A stretch of DNA of 64,000 nucleotides from Arthrobacter_M sp030063245 (GTDB taxonomy: Bacteria; Actinomycetota; Actinomycetes; Actinomycetales; Micrococcaceae), in assembly GCF_051131705.1 (NCBI RefSeq), contig NZ_CP180316.1, positions 2,294,001 through 2,358,000 of the forward strand, read 5' to 3'. Of this stretch, positions 1 to 8,452 are shown piece after piece. How positions within the stretch are numbered: position 1 is the stretch's first letter; each line of letters opens with the position of its first letter. The position numbers and the translations under genes are program-made. A model generated the notes under the pieces. That model was not told where the DNA came from and did no database searches. It saw nothing but the letters and a program-made list of their open reading frames with translations.

Positions 1-812
1 TTGACGGGAATTCCCCAGAAATTACCGCGGACGACTGACCTCCCTGATTTGGCAAACCGTGTGAAGTCACAGTAGTTCAACAGCATGGTCGCGTAGGTTG
101 CCACTAGAAGGAAGGCGCCGGTGAACACTCCGCGAAACGCCTCGGGTCCACTCAGCGGGTGAATGGAGAGGTCCATTGGGATGTTCCAGCCCGCCATGGC
201 GAAAAGCCAGAGAGCCATGCCGAGCATTACGGCCCAGACGATGGGGCCGGCCCAGTCCTGAAAGCGGCGAACCGCCTCCATTCCTCGGGTGATGACGAGC
301 AGCTGCAGGACCCACAGGAGCAGGAAGCAGGCCCAACCAAGCAGCGACAGGCCTAGGAAACTTTGGTCCTGCCAATGCTGCAGGCCCGGGTCGATGCGCA
401 GGAGAAGGACTACGACGGCCATCGAAGCCAAATAGGTCTGGATGCCGTACCAGCAAATGGCGATGACCGCACGGACAAGGGCCGGAATGTTAGCACCCCA
501 GATTCCAAAACTGATTCTTGCCAGAACCGGGAATGGCACGCCGGTACGCTGTCCCATCTTCCCAGCCCAGTTCATGCAGACAAAGAGGATTCCGGTGCCG
601 ATCAGGATGGCGGCCAGGACCTGCCAGCCGGTAAGACCCATGACGAAAAGACCCGCAACGAAGGTGTAGGTGCCAATGTTGTGGATGGCGGACATCCACA
701 CTGCGAAAAAGCTGTACGAGCCCCATTTTCGTTCTTTGGCCGGCGCCAGGTCCTCGTTGTAGAGCCGGCCCGTTGGGTCCAGCGTTGCAAGTGACTCATT
801 GTCGTTATCCAT
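1..812 (-). CDS. NCS1-family nucleobase/hydantoin permease, partial (C-terminus off the window)
   Basis: Only the N-terminal 270 residues are present; the frame stays open to the window edge. The protein is highly hydrophobic with several membrane segments. It contains the block NYCDFTRFAKSGR followed by GNFWGIPV, typical of nucleobase:cation symporter-1 transporters (allantoin, uracil, hydantoin permeases). Such proteins are inner-membrane cation symporters. The ATG at 812 is preceded by AAGGGAG at good spacing. The gene lies 40 bp downstream of a hydantoinase on the same strand, so import of a cyclic ureide such as a hydantoin or dihydropyrimidine is the likely job. The exact substrate cannot be read from the sequence. 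About 200 further residues would be expected. Confidence 0.9.
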   Translation of the reverse strand, partial: MDNDNESLATLDPTGRLYNEDLAPAKERKWGSYSFFAVWMSAIHNIGTYTFVAGLFVMGLTGWQVLAAILIGTGILFVCMNWAGKMGQRTGVPFPVLARISFGIWGANIPALVRAVIAICWYGIQTYLASMAVVVLLLRIDPGLQHWQDQSFLGLSLLGWACFLLLWVLQLLVITRGMEAVRRFQDWAGPIVWAVMLGMALWLFAMAGWNIPMDLSIHPLSGPEAFRGVFTGAFLLVATYATMLLNYCDFTRFAKSGRSVVRGNFWGIPV

Positions 813-852
813 GGTGACTCCCTTGTCAATCAGTGTTGGACGGTGATTTTTG

Positions 853-2280
853 TTAGGCATTGACGGCAGCGGCTATTTCTGGCCGGTGTTGGACCTGATT
901 TGCAAATCCGAAACGCCGCACGAATTGGCCAACGGGTCCAGGGTCGTGGAAGCCGTTTTCATCGATGACTACGCGGCCTGCCGAGACTACGATCTGTGGC
1001 CATCCGCGCAGTTCCATGGCGTCGAATGGGGAGAAATCGGTTCCCATGTGCAGCTTGTCGCCTTCGACGGTCCGTGATTCTGTCGGGTCAAGAAGGACCA
1101 GATCGGCGTCATTTCCCGTGGCGACTGCTCCCTTGCCCGGAATGCCATTGATACGGGCCGGACCGGCTGAGAATACTTCGACAAATCTTTCGGCGCCGTC
1201 TCCGTTTTCCTTCACCATGGTGGTGAATGCAACGGGAAGTCTGGTCTCCACCCCGGGCAGGCCGTGAGGCATCTGGCGGATGTCGTCGCTTTTCTCGCGC
1301 TTCTGGCGTAAGTCGTAGCAAGAATGATCCGAGGCAATTGTGTGCACTGCACCTGCGAGCATTCTGCCTTGTACCGCCCGCACAGTCTCACGGCTTCGCA
1401 TGGGTGGACAACAGGCGTACCACTCGGGGAAATGTCCCGCGTAAACAGTATCGTCCAACGTCAGATAATGGGGGCAGGTCTCTGAGAATGCCATCAACCC
1501 GCGGGAGCGTGCCTCAGTGACCAGGTCTACGGCTCCCGGCGTGGATTGGTGCACGAAATACACCGGAGCGCCGGTGTATTCGGCCATTGCAAGTGTTTCC
1601 TTGACGGAAAGCTCTTCAGCCAGTTCAGGTCTTGTCTGGTGCAAGTGTCGAATACCGATCTCACCGGCAGCGGCGTGCTGCTCGGTGCAGTCGATGATGA
1701 TGGAGTCATGCTCTGCGTGGATGTAGGTCAATCCGTCCAGTCGGACCATTTCCCGCATGACCCGCAGAATAGTGTCGTTGTTTGCCATCGTGGTTCCACG
1801 GTTGGTGGCGTACATTTTCACGGAACGGATCCCCAAAGCCGCCATTTCCTCCAGCTGTGACGGTACGCTCTCGTCCCAGCTCACCACCGACCCATGCAGC
1901 GCGACGTCGCAGCGAGAATCACGGGACAGTCCTATTTTGTTACGTGCAGCCTGAAGGGGTGTTTCCGAAGAATCTCGTGGAATTCCGAAGTCCATGATTG
2001 TCGTGGTCCCGCCCCAGAGGGCCGCGGTGGAAGTCATCTTATAATCGTCCAGAGTCCGGAATTGCCCCGTTACCTGAGCAACATGACAATGACCGTCGAT
2101 GCCGCCCGGAATGAGAAGTCGCCCCCTCGCATTGATGGTTCGAACCGCAGGCGGCGCTGGTTGATCGGCGTCCAACACGGCGGACACATGTCTGCCACGG
2201 ACCACTACATGAGACCTGCGGCGGCCATCGGCGTTGACCACAGTAGCGTCTGCAATCACCAGATCTGCTAATTCATCCAT
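853..2280 (-). CDS. D-hydantoinase / dihydropyrimidinase family cyclic amidohydrolase
   Basis: A 475-residue metal-dependent amidohydrolase that hydrolyses the cyclic amide of hydantoins or dihydropyrimidines. The binuclear metal site is visible in order: HCH at residues 64-66 in GGIDGHCHV, the carbamylated lysine candidate K155 in SVKMYAT, H188 in YIHAEHDS, H244 in VHQSTPGA and D318 in ASDHS. Length matches the family (about 460-490). I chose the ATG at 2280 because AGGAG stands 6-7 bases upstream; an upstream in-frame start at 2304 lacks such a site. It sits between a GntR regulator and an NCS1 permease on the same strand, a typical hydantoin-utilisation operon. Allantoinase is a possible alternative, because allantoinases share the same fold and metal ligands. 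Confidence 0.88.
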   Translation of the reverse strand: MDELADLVIADATVVNADGRRRSHVVVRGRHVSAVLDADQPAPPAVRTINARGRLLIPGGIDGHCHVAQVTGQFRTLDDYKMTSTAALWGGTTTIMDFGIPRDSSETPLQAARNKIGLSRDSRCDVALHGSVVSWDESVPSQLEEMAALGIRSVKMYATNRGTTMANNDTILRVMREMVRLDGLTYIHAEHDSIIIDCTEQHAAAGEIGIRHLHQTRPELAEELSVKETLAMAEYTGAPVYFVHQSTPGAVDLVTEARSRGLMAFSETCPHYLTLDDTVYAGHFPEWYACCPPMRSRETVRAVQGRMLAGAVHTIASDHSCYDLRQKREKSDDIRQMPHGLPGVETRLPVAFTTMVKENGDGAERFVEVFSAGPARINGIPGKGAVATGNDADLVLLDPTESRTVEGDKLHMGTDFSPFDAMELRGWPQIVVSAGRVVIDENGFHDPGPVGQFVRRFGFANQVQHRPEIAAAVNA

Positions 2281-2367
2281 TGCTTCTCCTGTTTTTGGGT
2301 ACACAAATCCCGCGACCTCTACTCGATCAGTACCGGCCGATGCAGTTCGTGTGCGGATGGGGTGGGA

Positions 2368-3015
2368 TTAGTGGGTTTGGTAATATTGCTTGCGATATTT
2401 CTGAATATGTTCGTATGACACAAGTGCAGCGTGTTTTGGGTCGCCGGTGGCGATCGCTTCGAAAAGGCGCCGGTGCTCCTGAATCAACTCGGGAAGATCA
2501 GAGGCATGACGGAAAAGCCAATGCATACGACCCTGGAGAGGCTCAAGGGCGGCTCGGAGAAAGTCATTGGCCGCAATGCTGGTGATGGCGTCATGGAATT
2601 CGTTGTTGGCATTTTGTGCTTCAAGAATTGATCCCTGTTCAAGTCCGAGATCGGCTTGGTCAAGGAGACCGCCAAGGTACGCGAGATCCTCCGGCGTCGC
2701 TCTAGCTGAGGCAAGCTCACAGGCAAGAACCTCCAGTGCCTGTCGAACATCGAACACATCCGCAACCTCTTCCGGACTGAGGCTGCTCACCACAATGCCT
2801 CGTGAGTTGGGCTTCTCACTCACCAGCCCCTCCTGGCGAAGCATACGCAAGGCCTCCCGAATCGGGAGCCTGGAGACATTGAACTCGTCGGCCAGATCGC
2901 GCTCGACCAGCCGGGTGCCTGGAACGTAGTGCCCCTCAAAAATTCTGGCCCGAATGGTGTCACGAACACTTTCACGCAGCGGACGATCGTCGCTTTTCGT
3001 TGTGCTCTCGCTCAC
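2368..3015 (-). CDS. GntR family regulator, FadR/FCD subfamily
   Basis: A 215-residue repressor-type protein. Residues about 10-80 form the GntR winged helix (RLVERDLADEFNVSRLPIRE, then EGLVSEKPNSRG). Residues about 85-205 match an all-helical FCD ligand domain. The start is GTG at 3015 because AAGGAGG stands five bases upstream; an in-frame extension to 3153 has no such signal and low-complexity content. It is the first gene of the operon with the hydantoinase and permease (87 bp to the hydantoinase). The promoter and three palindromes upstream (3167-3237) make autoregulation and ureide-responsive repression likely. The ligand is unknown. Confidence 0.9.
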   Translation of the reverse strand: MSESTTKSDDRPLRESVRDTIRARIFEGHYVPGTRLVERDLADEFNVSRLPIREALRMLRQEGLVSEKPNSRGIVVSSLSPEEVADVFDVRQALEVLACELASARATPEDLAYLGGLLDQADLGLEQGSILEAQNANNEFHDAITSIAANDFLRAALEPLQGRMHWLFRHASDLPELIQEHRRLFEAIATGDPKHAALVSYEHIQKYRKQYYQTH

Positions 3016-3166
3016 TTGATCCTCCTTACAACTTTCATCGGCGGATAAGGCGCTCTCGTCAGGGGAACACTCATTGTGGCCCGCGTGCCCGCATGGATCC
3101 CCAAGACTTTGTCTTGGATACCTGCAGTCCTGCCCGAAGGAGGTCCAGGTCAAACCGGCAATTTAT

Positions 3167-3200
3167 GGGATCCCATCATGGGATCCCGTCTTGGGATCCC
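3167..3200. promoter_or_regulatory. Triple GGGATCCC operator candidate
   Basis: Three perfect GGGATCCC palindromes start at 3167, 3180 and 3193, an exact 13-bp period. The outer copies extend to a larger inverted repeat (TTTATGGGATCCCA facing TGGGATCCCATAAA). The array begins just downstream of a good minus-strand -10 box, where a repressor would block initiation. The nearby FCD-GntR protein is the natural candidate to bind it. Binding is inferred. Confidence 0.65.
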
Positions 3201-3207
3201 ATAAATT

Positions 3208-3237
3208 ATTATGATAGAGGTCACGTTTGCACGTCAA
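3208..3237 (-). promoter_or_regulatory. Promoter of the GntR-hydantoinase-permease operon
   Basis: On the minus strand TTGACG (3237-3232) is followed after 18 bp by CATAAT (3213-3208). The predicted start falls near 3201, at the edge of the GGGATCCC array, giving a leader of about 185 nt to the GntR start codon. Confidence 0.55.
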
Positions 3238-3413
3238 GCACTTGTCGAAAAAAAAGTTGGAGGCCTCATCGTGGCCACGCTGTTTCCAGCTGGGCAGGGC
3301 CCACCTAACCTCTCATTCAAGCCCTCGCCTCTGCTGGCCTCCTCTTGGAGTTTCGGCTGGGCCACATCCGCGCCGCCTGATGGCCGCCATCCATAGCAGC
3401 CCTGCCGGACGAT

Positions 3414-3477
3414 ATTCGTGGATTCGTGGATTCGTGGATTCGTGGATTCGTGGATACGGGGATACGGGGATACGGGG
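3414..3477. repeat. Tandem array of eight 8-bp units
   Basis: Five exact copies of ATTCGTGG are followed without a gap by three copies of ATACGGGG, so the array holds two related unit types with a sharp switch. No unique spacers occur, so it is not a CRISPR. Length variation by replication slippage is expected. Confidence 0.9.
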
Positions 3478-3703
3478 AGACGGGTAGCGGCTCGTACTGG
3501 CGCAAAGACGAGCCCGTTTTTCAGATCCACGTGGGCAGGCTTGAGGCACTGGTGGCCATCAACTCACGCGGACTCCCCGTTTACTCCCCCTTTTCAACCA
3601 AAAATAACCATCCCAACCGAAATTTCAACGGGCTTAAAGCCACCCCAAATCCGCGGAAATACGCGGATTTCAGAAGCCGACAACACCTCCCAAAACTCAG
3701 CCG

Positions 3704-3746
3704 GTCAGATCCTCTTGGTCGCTGGTTCGATTCCAGTCCGGGGCAC
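3704..3746 (+). other. tRNA 3'-end-like fragment (possible att-site scar)
   Basis: The sequence has a T-arm (GCTGG, loop TTCGATT, CCAGT at 3721-3737), then CCGGGGC and A-C, as in the 3' end of a tRNA. The matching 5' acceptor strand GCCCCGG is absent about 72 bases upstream, so no complete tRNA is present. Integrases often use and duplicate tRNA 3' ends, so this may mark an old attachment site. The isotype cannot be determined. Confidence 0.45.
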
Positions 3747-4023
3747 AAGAATACGGCTCTGACCTGCGGTTATGTTCCGCCAGGGACGGGCGATGAGGGG
3801 TCAATCCACGCTTTACTCACGTTTTTGAACGAAAAGTTGCTCACGTTGAAGGATGGTATTTGGCCAAGACAAGTCCAATTTGCGCTCACGTTCTTCGCCT
3901 CCCGGACGCAAAAGTCCCGAGATTCCGTGATTTTCACATGGCCGGACGTCATGTGCTGAAGCTTACAAAAATTGATCCTCCGAGCGCCCTACTCGCGGAA
4001 TTCGCCAGTGTGGAGACAAGTCG

Positions 4024-4059
4024 AACGACTTTAACGACTTCAACGACTTCAACGACTTC
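4024..4059. repeat. Tandem array of four 9-bp units
   Basis: Four head-to-tail copies of AACGACTTC, the first with one mismatch. No gene overlaps it. Confidence 0.85.
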
Positions 4060-4237
4060 AACGGCGAGGGTTTTCGTGACTCGGACGCAGGGGGATCCGT
4101 TGCCCCTGACCTCCCAGTGTGCGCCGGAAATGTTGCGGGTGAGGACATCTCCATAGAATATGCCGATTGGACACGCAAGCCCTGCCAGCTCATCTACGTC
4201 GACGGCACTGTTGATCAGGTTGTCGATCGCCCCAGTA

Positions 4238-4530
4238 TTAACCCTGCTCGGCCCGCCAGGCGAAGAAGAAAAGTGTCAGCGTCATCAACAGCACCACGAC
4301 GCCGCGGAACCACACGCAAACCCCACCGGCGTGCCGCGGACCTCAAGGACCAGGGCAATGACAATGGCGCTCAGCCCCACCAGGACTTGCAAGCCGAGGA
4401 TCCAATTCACCCAGCGGAAGGTCCGGCGTGTGCGCGGATGCGCCCGCATGGATTCCTCCATCACGTAGTGGCCGTTACGCCCGCCGCCCAGCTTGTCGAT
4501 GTCCAGTCCGAACACTTTCAGGGGTCTCAT
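4238..4530 (-). pseudogene. Small membrane protein gene, frameshifted and truncated
   Basis: The ATG at 4530 opens a frame beginning MRPLKVFGLDIDKLGGGRN with a clear membrane segment (WILGLQVLVGLSAIVIALVL). That frame ends at 4285, but near 4310-4330 coding character moves to the next frame, which encodes a second hydrophobic helix (VVVLLMTLTLFFFAWRAEQG) before a stop at 4238. A one-base loss joining two helices of one protein explains this best. I do not recognise the family with certainty. Intact relatives are probably longer, so the final stop may also be a lesion. Confidence 0.5.
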
Positions 4531-4654
4531 GGGAACAGCGTAGCGGGCCGGTCGTTGCCGGTCAGGCATGCCCCGCTGTGGCTACCTGGCCATGCAGGGG
4601 CTGACGGGCACGAGCCCGACGGCGTTGCGTCGGTGGATTTTCCCGGGTGCCCGG

Positions 4655-4843
4655 TCAAAGCCCTTCGCATCGAGGCTGTTGCCCAGGGGTAGGCGGCCAG
4701 GGCCTGGTGTACAGCTCGTTGAGCCGGGCGCTGGAAAATTCGCCTCGGGTGCCGTCGGTGAACGTGATGGCGATGGACATATTGGTGGGGAAGTGCCGGC
4801 CCACGTGAATGAAGCCGTCCTGGTCCCGCCGGAGGTTGAGCAT
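4655..4843 (-). CDS. Hypothetical short protein, doubtful
   Basis: A 62-residue frame starting MLNLRRDQDGFIHVGR, with AAGGCGG seven bases before the ATG. The stretch MSIAITFTDGTRGEFSSARL looks like real protein. Downstream of about residue 47 a different frame looks equally coding, so this may be another frameshifted remnant. No family recognised. Confidence 0.3.
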   Translation of the reverse strand: MLNLRRDQDGFIHVGRHFPTNMSIAITFTDGTRGEFSSARLNELYTRPWPPTPGQQPRCEGL

Positions 4844-4857
4844 GCGGTTGCCGCCTT

Positions 4858-4924
4858 GTCGTGAGGGAACCCCTTCGTGAGGGAACCCCCTTCGTGAGGG
4901 AACCCCCTTCATGAGGGAACCTCC
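4858..4924. repeat. Tandem array of four 17-bp units
   Basis: Four copies of TTCGTGAGGGAACCCCC; the first is one base short and the last has two changes. It lies between the amidohydrolase gene and the short ORF at 4655-4843. Confidence 0.85.
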
Positions 4925-4995
4925 AGTCTGCCCTATTTGGTTCCAGACAGGTTCGCCACCGGCTGGCCCGGGCAGGTTCGACGCCCCCTAGGCTG

Positions 4996-6610
4996 CTAAA
5001 AACCCCCACGGTTGAAGACGAATTCACCCCCCACCACGGTCGCCACGGCTGAAACATTCTGGGATTGTTCAATGGCAAGGCCCACGATGTCCTGGTCCAG
5101 AATGGTCAGGTCGGCATCCATGCCGGCCGTCAGGGTGCCCAGATGGGCCTCGTCGTGGGTCAGGTATGCGCTGTCGGCCGTCAATGCATGCAGGGCTGCG
5201 CTGGTCAAGCTTTTGCGCTTCACCCAGGACCGAACCGCCGCTGGTCAGCCTCGTCACCGAGGTGCGGAAAGTGGCCAGCGCGTCCATCGGCGTAATGGGG
5301 CAATCCGAATGCATGCCGAAGTGGAGGCCGCCATCCTGCGCATCACGGGTGGGATCAATCCTGGCGGCACGTTCGGCACCAATGAACCGGTCGCGGTGCC
5401 GATCCCCCCAGTAGTACACGTGGTTGGCGAAAATGGACGCCACGGAGCCTGACTCGACCAGCGACGCGATGTCCTTGGCCGACGCCATCTGCAGGTGTTC
5501 CACCCGGTGCCTCGGATCGCTTTGGTTCGAACTGCCGCGCAAGGCCGCAAACGCCCCGGCCACGGTGGAGATGGCCAGATCACCGTTGGCATGAACCGCG
5601 CACTGGCCGCCGGCGTCGTCAATGCGGCGCAGGAGCCCTGCCAGCTCCTCGGGGGAATACAGCAGCTCGCCGCACTGGGTGTCCTGGCAGGAGTAGGGCT
5701 CTTTGAGCGCACCCGAAAGCCCCTGGATGGAACCGTCCGACCAGAATTTTGCCCCGGCCACCCTGTAGTTGCCCACGGCAGGCCGGGCAAAAAGGTCCGG
5801 TGACCCTTCCAAATACCGCAGGGCGAGGTCCGACCTGACGTATCCGGTCACCCGGATCGAGAGTTGGGACTCTGCTGCCAGCTTGCGCCACGTGTCGATT
5901 TCCAAGTCGCCGGCCATGATCCCCACGCCTAGGTCGTGAATGGAGGTCATGCCCCGTTCAGCGGCTACCCCCGCAGCGTAGAGGGCGGCGTCTTTGACGT
6001 CCTGTTCAGAGACGGGCGGGATGGCGTCAAGAACGGCATGCACCGCGCCCATCTCCCACATCAGACCCGTCAATTTCCCGGGTTCATCCCGGACGAACCG
6101 CCCGTCCGATGGGTCTGCCCGATCCTCATGTATGCCGGCCAGATCAAGTGCCAGGGAATTCGCGACGGCAAAATGACCCGAAATGTGGGAGACAACCAGG
6201 GGCACGTCACGGCTGACGGCATCCAGATCCTCGCGGTTGGGATGCCGCCCCTCGGCCAGTAGTGTGTCGTCATAGCCCCAGCCGCGCAGCCACTTGCCGT
6301 CGGCCAGCGCCCCCAGGTCACGGCGAAAGGCCGCCTGGATATCTGAAATGCTGCCGTTGAGCGGGCTACGGCAGTCCGTCCAGTTCCGGGTGAGTCCGAA
6401 AAACACGGGGTGGACGTGGGACTCGATTAATCCGGGGACCACTGTGGCGCCGTCGAGGTTGATGCGTCTGGGCGCCGGGCCGGCAGCCGCCTCCACCTCC
6501 TCCAGCGACCCTGCACTGAGGACTCTGCCGCGGTCCACGGCGAGTGCCTCCACGGGATCGCTCCAGGCGTCCAGTCGAATGGTTCCGTTTGTGAAAATTG
6601 CAGCTGACAT
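4996..6610 (-). pseudogene. Amidohydrolase family 3 (YtcJ-like), frameshifted near the 3' end
   Basis: From the ATG at 6610 the frame encodes an amidohydrolase-3 enzyme: GLIESHVHP near residue 61 supplies the first two metal histidines (H65, H67), followed by HANGD, HRVEHLQ and MHSDCPI. At 5203-5212 the sequence AAGCTTGACC has one T too many. Downstream the conserved tail (LTSAALHALTADSAYLTH, then LGTLTAGMDADLTILDQD) continues in the next frame to a stop at 4996. Correcting one base gives about 537 residues, the usual family length. As it stands the product reads through about 46 foreign residues. It starts directly after the symporter stop (TAG-ATG), so the two are translationally coupled. 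Substrate unknown. Confidence 0.82.
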
Positions 6611-8092
6611 CTACGAAGCGCTCTCTTTCCGGGCCGTGTGGTGGGTCCACCCGGCCGGGGCACCGGAATCGGCAGGGATGCGGCGCCGGCGCGCCGCAAG
6701 GGATTGGGTGGGCTCGGCGGCCGGGGAGACCAGCCGGCCGATGCCCACAACCAGCAGATTTGCCGCCAGCGCCGGCACCCCGATGTTAAGCCCGCCCAGC
6801 GTGGCTCCGGAGAGGTAGATGCCAATGGAGGTCAGGGCGCCCACCGCGAGTCCTGCGGCCATGGCGCCGGGACGTACCCGGGTCGGGAAGATCATGAGCA
6901 GGACCGGGACAATGAGCTGGGTCAGCCCGTAGTAGGCGGTGTTGATCAGGGTTCCCATGATGGTGGGAACCACCAGCGTCAGCACGATGGAAATGGCCAG
7001 ATAGACGAAGATGACCACCTGCGTCATGGGCTTTTGCCTGGCTTCACTGATATTGGTCAAAACATTTCTGGAGAAAAGCGTGCCGATGACCAGCGCTGAC
7101 GCGGCGAGCACCACGATTGCACACAGGGCCGCTCCCCCGGCGACCAGGCCCACCAGCCAGTCGGGCAGAAGCTGGCGTGCCACCTCAATGAAGGCAAGGT
7201 TGGTGTCCGCCCCGGTCAGGCCTGGCGCCGCCGAGATGGCGAAGAATGAGGTGAGCAGGATGAAGGGGTACATCAGCATGTAGAGGGGCATGACGATCTG
7301 GGTGTACCTGATGCTGACCGGCGATTTCCCGCTGAGCACCGCCTGGATGACGAACGGGAACATGTAGAACCCGATGGTTTGGAACAGGAGGGTGGAGATG
7401 GTGTTGAGCATCGGAGCCCCGCCGGGGATGGTGGTGTGCTCCGAGCCCACATTCGCGTGAGTGATGATGGTGGCGACGTTGGGGACCTTGTTCAGCACGA
7501 AGCCGGCGACGACCAAGATGACGGCGATCAGGGCAAGGTCTTTCAGGAAGCTGACAAAGGCTGGTGCCCTGATGCCCGAGAGCAGGACAAACACCAGCGA
7601 AATTCCGACGCCAATGAGAACCGTCACCAACGGCGTCAGGCCCAGGCCCAGTCCGTTGAGGGCAACCTCCAGCCCCGTCAGCTGGAGCTGGGCCCAGGGG
7701 ATCAGGAAAACAACACCGATCAGTGCGGCCGTCAGTTCCAACGGCCGGGACTTGAAATGTCCGCGGAAAATGTCTGGAAGTGTCATGGCGTTGTATTGGC
7801 GCCCGGCCTTCCACAGCAGTGGAAGCAGGAAGTAGCCGATGGGGTACCCCAGGAGAATGTAGCCCATGAACCACACCGCGAATCCCACGCCGTGCGCATA
7901 GACACCGCCCGGGAACCCGATGATGGTGCCAATGGAGTACACCTCCCCCACCACCATGATGAACACAACCACCGAGCCGAAGCTTCTGCCGCCCACCAGG
8001 AAGTCGGCTGTTGACTTGCCGGCACCGACGCGTGAATACAGGCCAATCCCGACGGCGAGCAGCAGGACAATGACGAACATGACAATGGTCAT
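6611..8092 (-). CDS. Sodium:solute symporter (SSS family)
   Basis: A 493-residue polytopic membrane protein with about 12-13 hydrophobic helices. The N-terminal block STADFLVGGRSFG and GEVYSIGTIIGFPG are typical of the SSS family, which couples import to a sodium or proton gradient. Its start overlaps the end of a small DUF3311-like gene by four bases (ATGA), a pairing often seen for this transporter group. It is followed directly by the amidohydrolase gene, so the substrate is probably an amide or cyclic compound that the enzyme hydrolyses. The coding frame is intact, unlike its two operon neighbours. Confidence 0.9.
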   Translation of the reverse strand: MTIVMFVIVLLLAVGIGLYSRVGAGKSTADFLVGGRSFGSVVVFIMVVGEVYSIGTIIGFPGGVYAHGVGFAVWFMGYILLGYPIGYFLLPLLWKAGRQYNAMTLPDIFRGHFKSRPLELTAALIGVVFLIPWAQLQLTGLEVALNGLGLGLTPLVTVLIGVGISLVFVLLSGIRAPAFVSFLKDLALIAVILVVAGFVLNKVPNVATIITHANVGSEHTTIPGGAPMLNTISTLLFQTIGFYMFPFVIQAVLSGKSPVSIRYTQIVMPLYMLMYPFILLTSFFAISAAPGLTGADTNLAFIEVARQLLPDWLVGLVAGGAALCAIVVLAASALVIGTLFSRNVLTNISEARQKPMTQVVIFVYLAISIVLTLVVPTIMGTLINTAYYGLTQLIVPVLLMIFPTRVRPGAMAAGLAVGALTSIGIYLSGATLGGLNIGVPALAANLLVVGIGRLVSPAAEPTQSLAARRRRIPADSGAPAGWTHHTARKESAS

Positions 8093-8333
8093 GGGGCCAC
8101 CTCCGCGGCCGCATCCTCAAACTCGTCCAGCTGGTAGTCAGCATGCTTGTCAAACAACCGCCAGCTGATCCACATTAGCAGGCTCGTCACCGGAAACATG
8201 ATGAACATGAACAGCAGGATCAACGGTATGCCGAAGATGGTTGCCGTTGACCCGCCAAGCAGTAGCACCCCAAGTGTCACTAGGGTGATTGGTGTAATCA
8301 GAGGATGACAACGCTCGCCGTTCTGGGAATCAT
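8089..8333 (-). pseudogene. DUF3311-like small membrane partner of the symporter, frameshifted
   Basis: The ATG at 8333 has a good upstream AAAGGAAG and encodes MIPRTASVVIL before a stop at 8298. The next frame continues at once with LITPITLVTLGVLL and two membrane helices to the stop at 8089. One missing base near 8303 would restore a protein of about 81 residues shaped like DUF3311 (short N-terminus, helix, GIPL, helix). Alternatively a GTG at 8280 starts a shorter 63-residue product, but no ribosome site precedes it. It overlaps the symporter start by four bases. Confidence 0.6.
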
Positions 8334-8363
8334 GGCTTCTTCCTTTGAAGTGGGTTGTGTCAC

Positions 8364-8392
8364 ATTATTCTGACTTTTTATGGCCCTCACAA
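8364..8392 (-). promoter_or_regulatory. Promoter of the symporter-amidohydrolase operon
   Basis: Minus strand TTGTGA (8392-8387), 17-bp spacer, AATAAT (8369-8364). Transcription would begin about 25 nt before the ATG at 8333. Confidence 0.5.
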
Positions 8393-8452
8393 GGTCCAGT
8401 ATTTTGACTTCCACCAGTCCAGAAAGGCGCAGTGGGCTGCTATCCTCGGGCC

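Larger units (their letters stand above)
3238..4237. other. Gene-poor kilobase with simple repeats
   Basis: I see no convincing gene here. Open frames are short, overlap on both strands and are driven by simple repeats. What can be seen is an 8-bp array (3414-3477), a tRNA 3'-end-like fragment (3704-3746) and a 9-bp array (4024-4059). The stretch separates the hydantoin operon from the degraded 4.2-5 kb region and looks like an insertion or deletion scar. Confidence 0.6.

Noticed and set aside
3673..3747. Complete tRNA gene
   Set aside because: The 5' acceptor strand, D-arm and a paired anticodon stem are absent; only the 3' end is tRNA-like.
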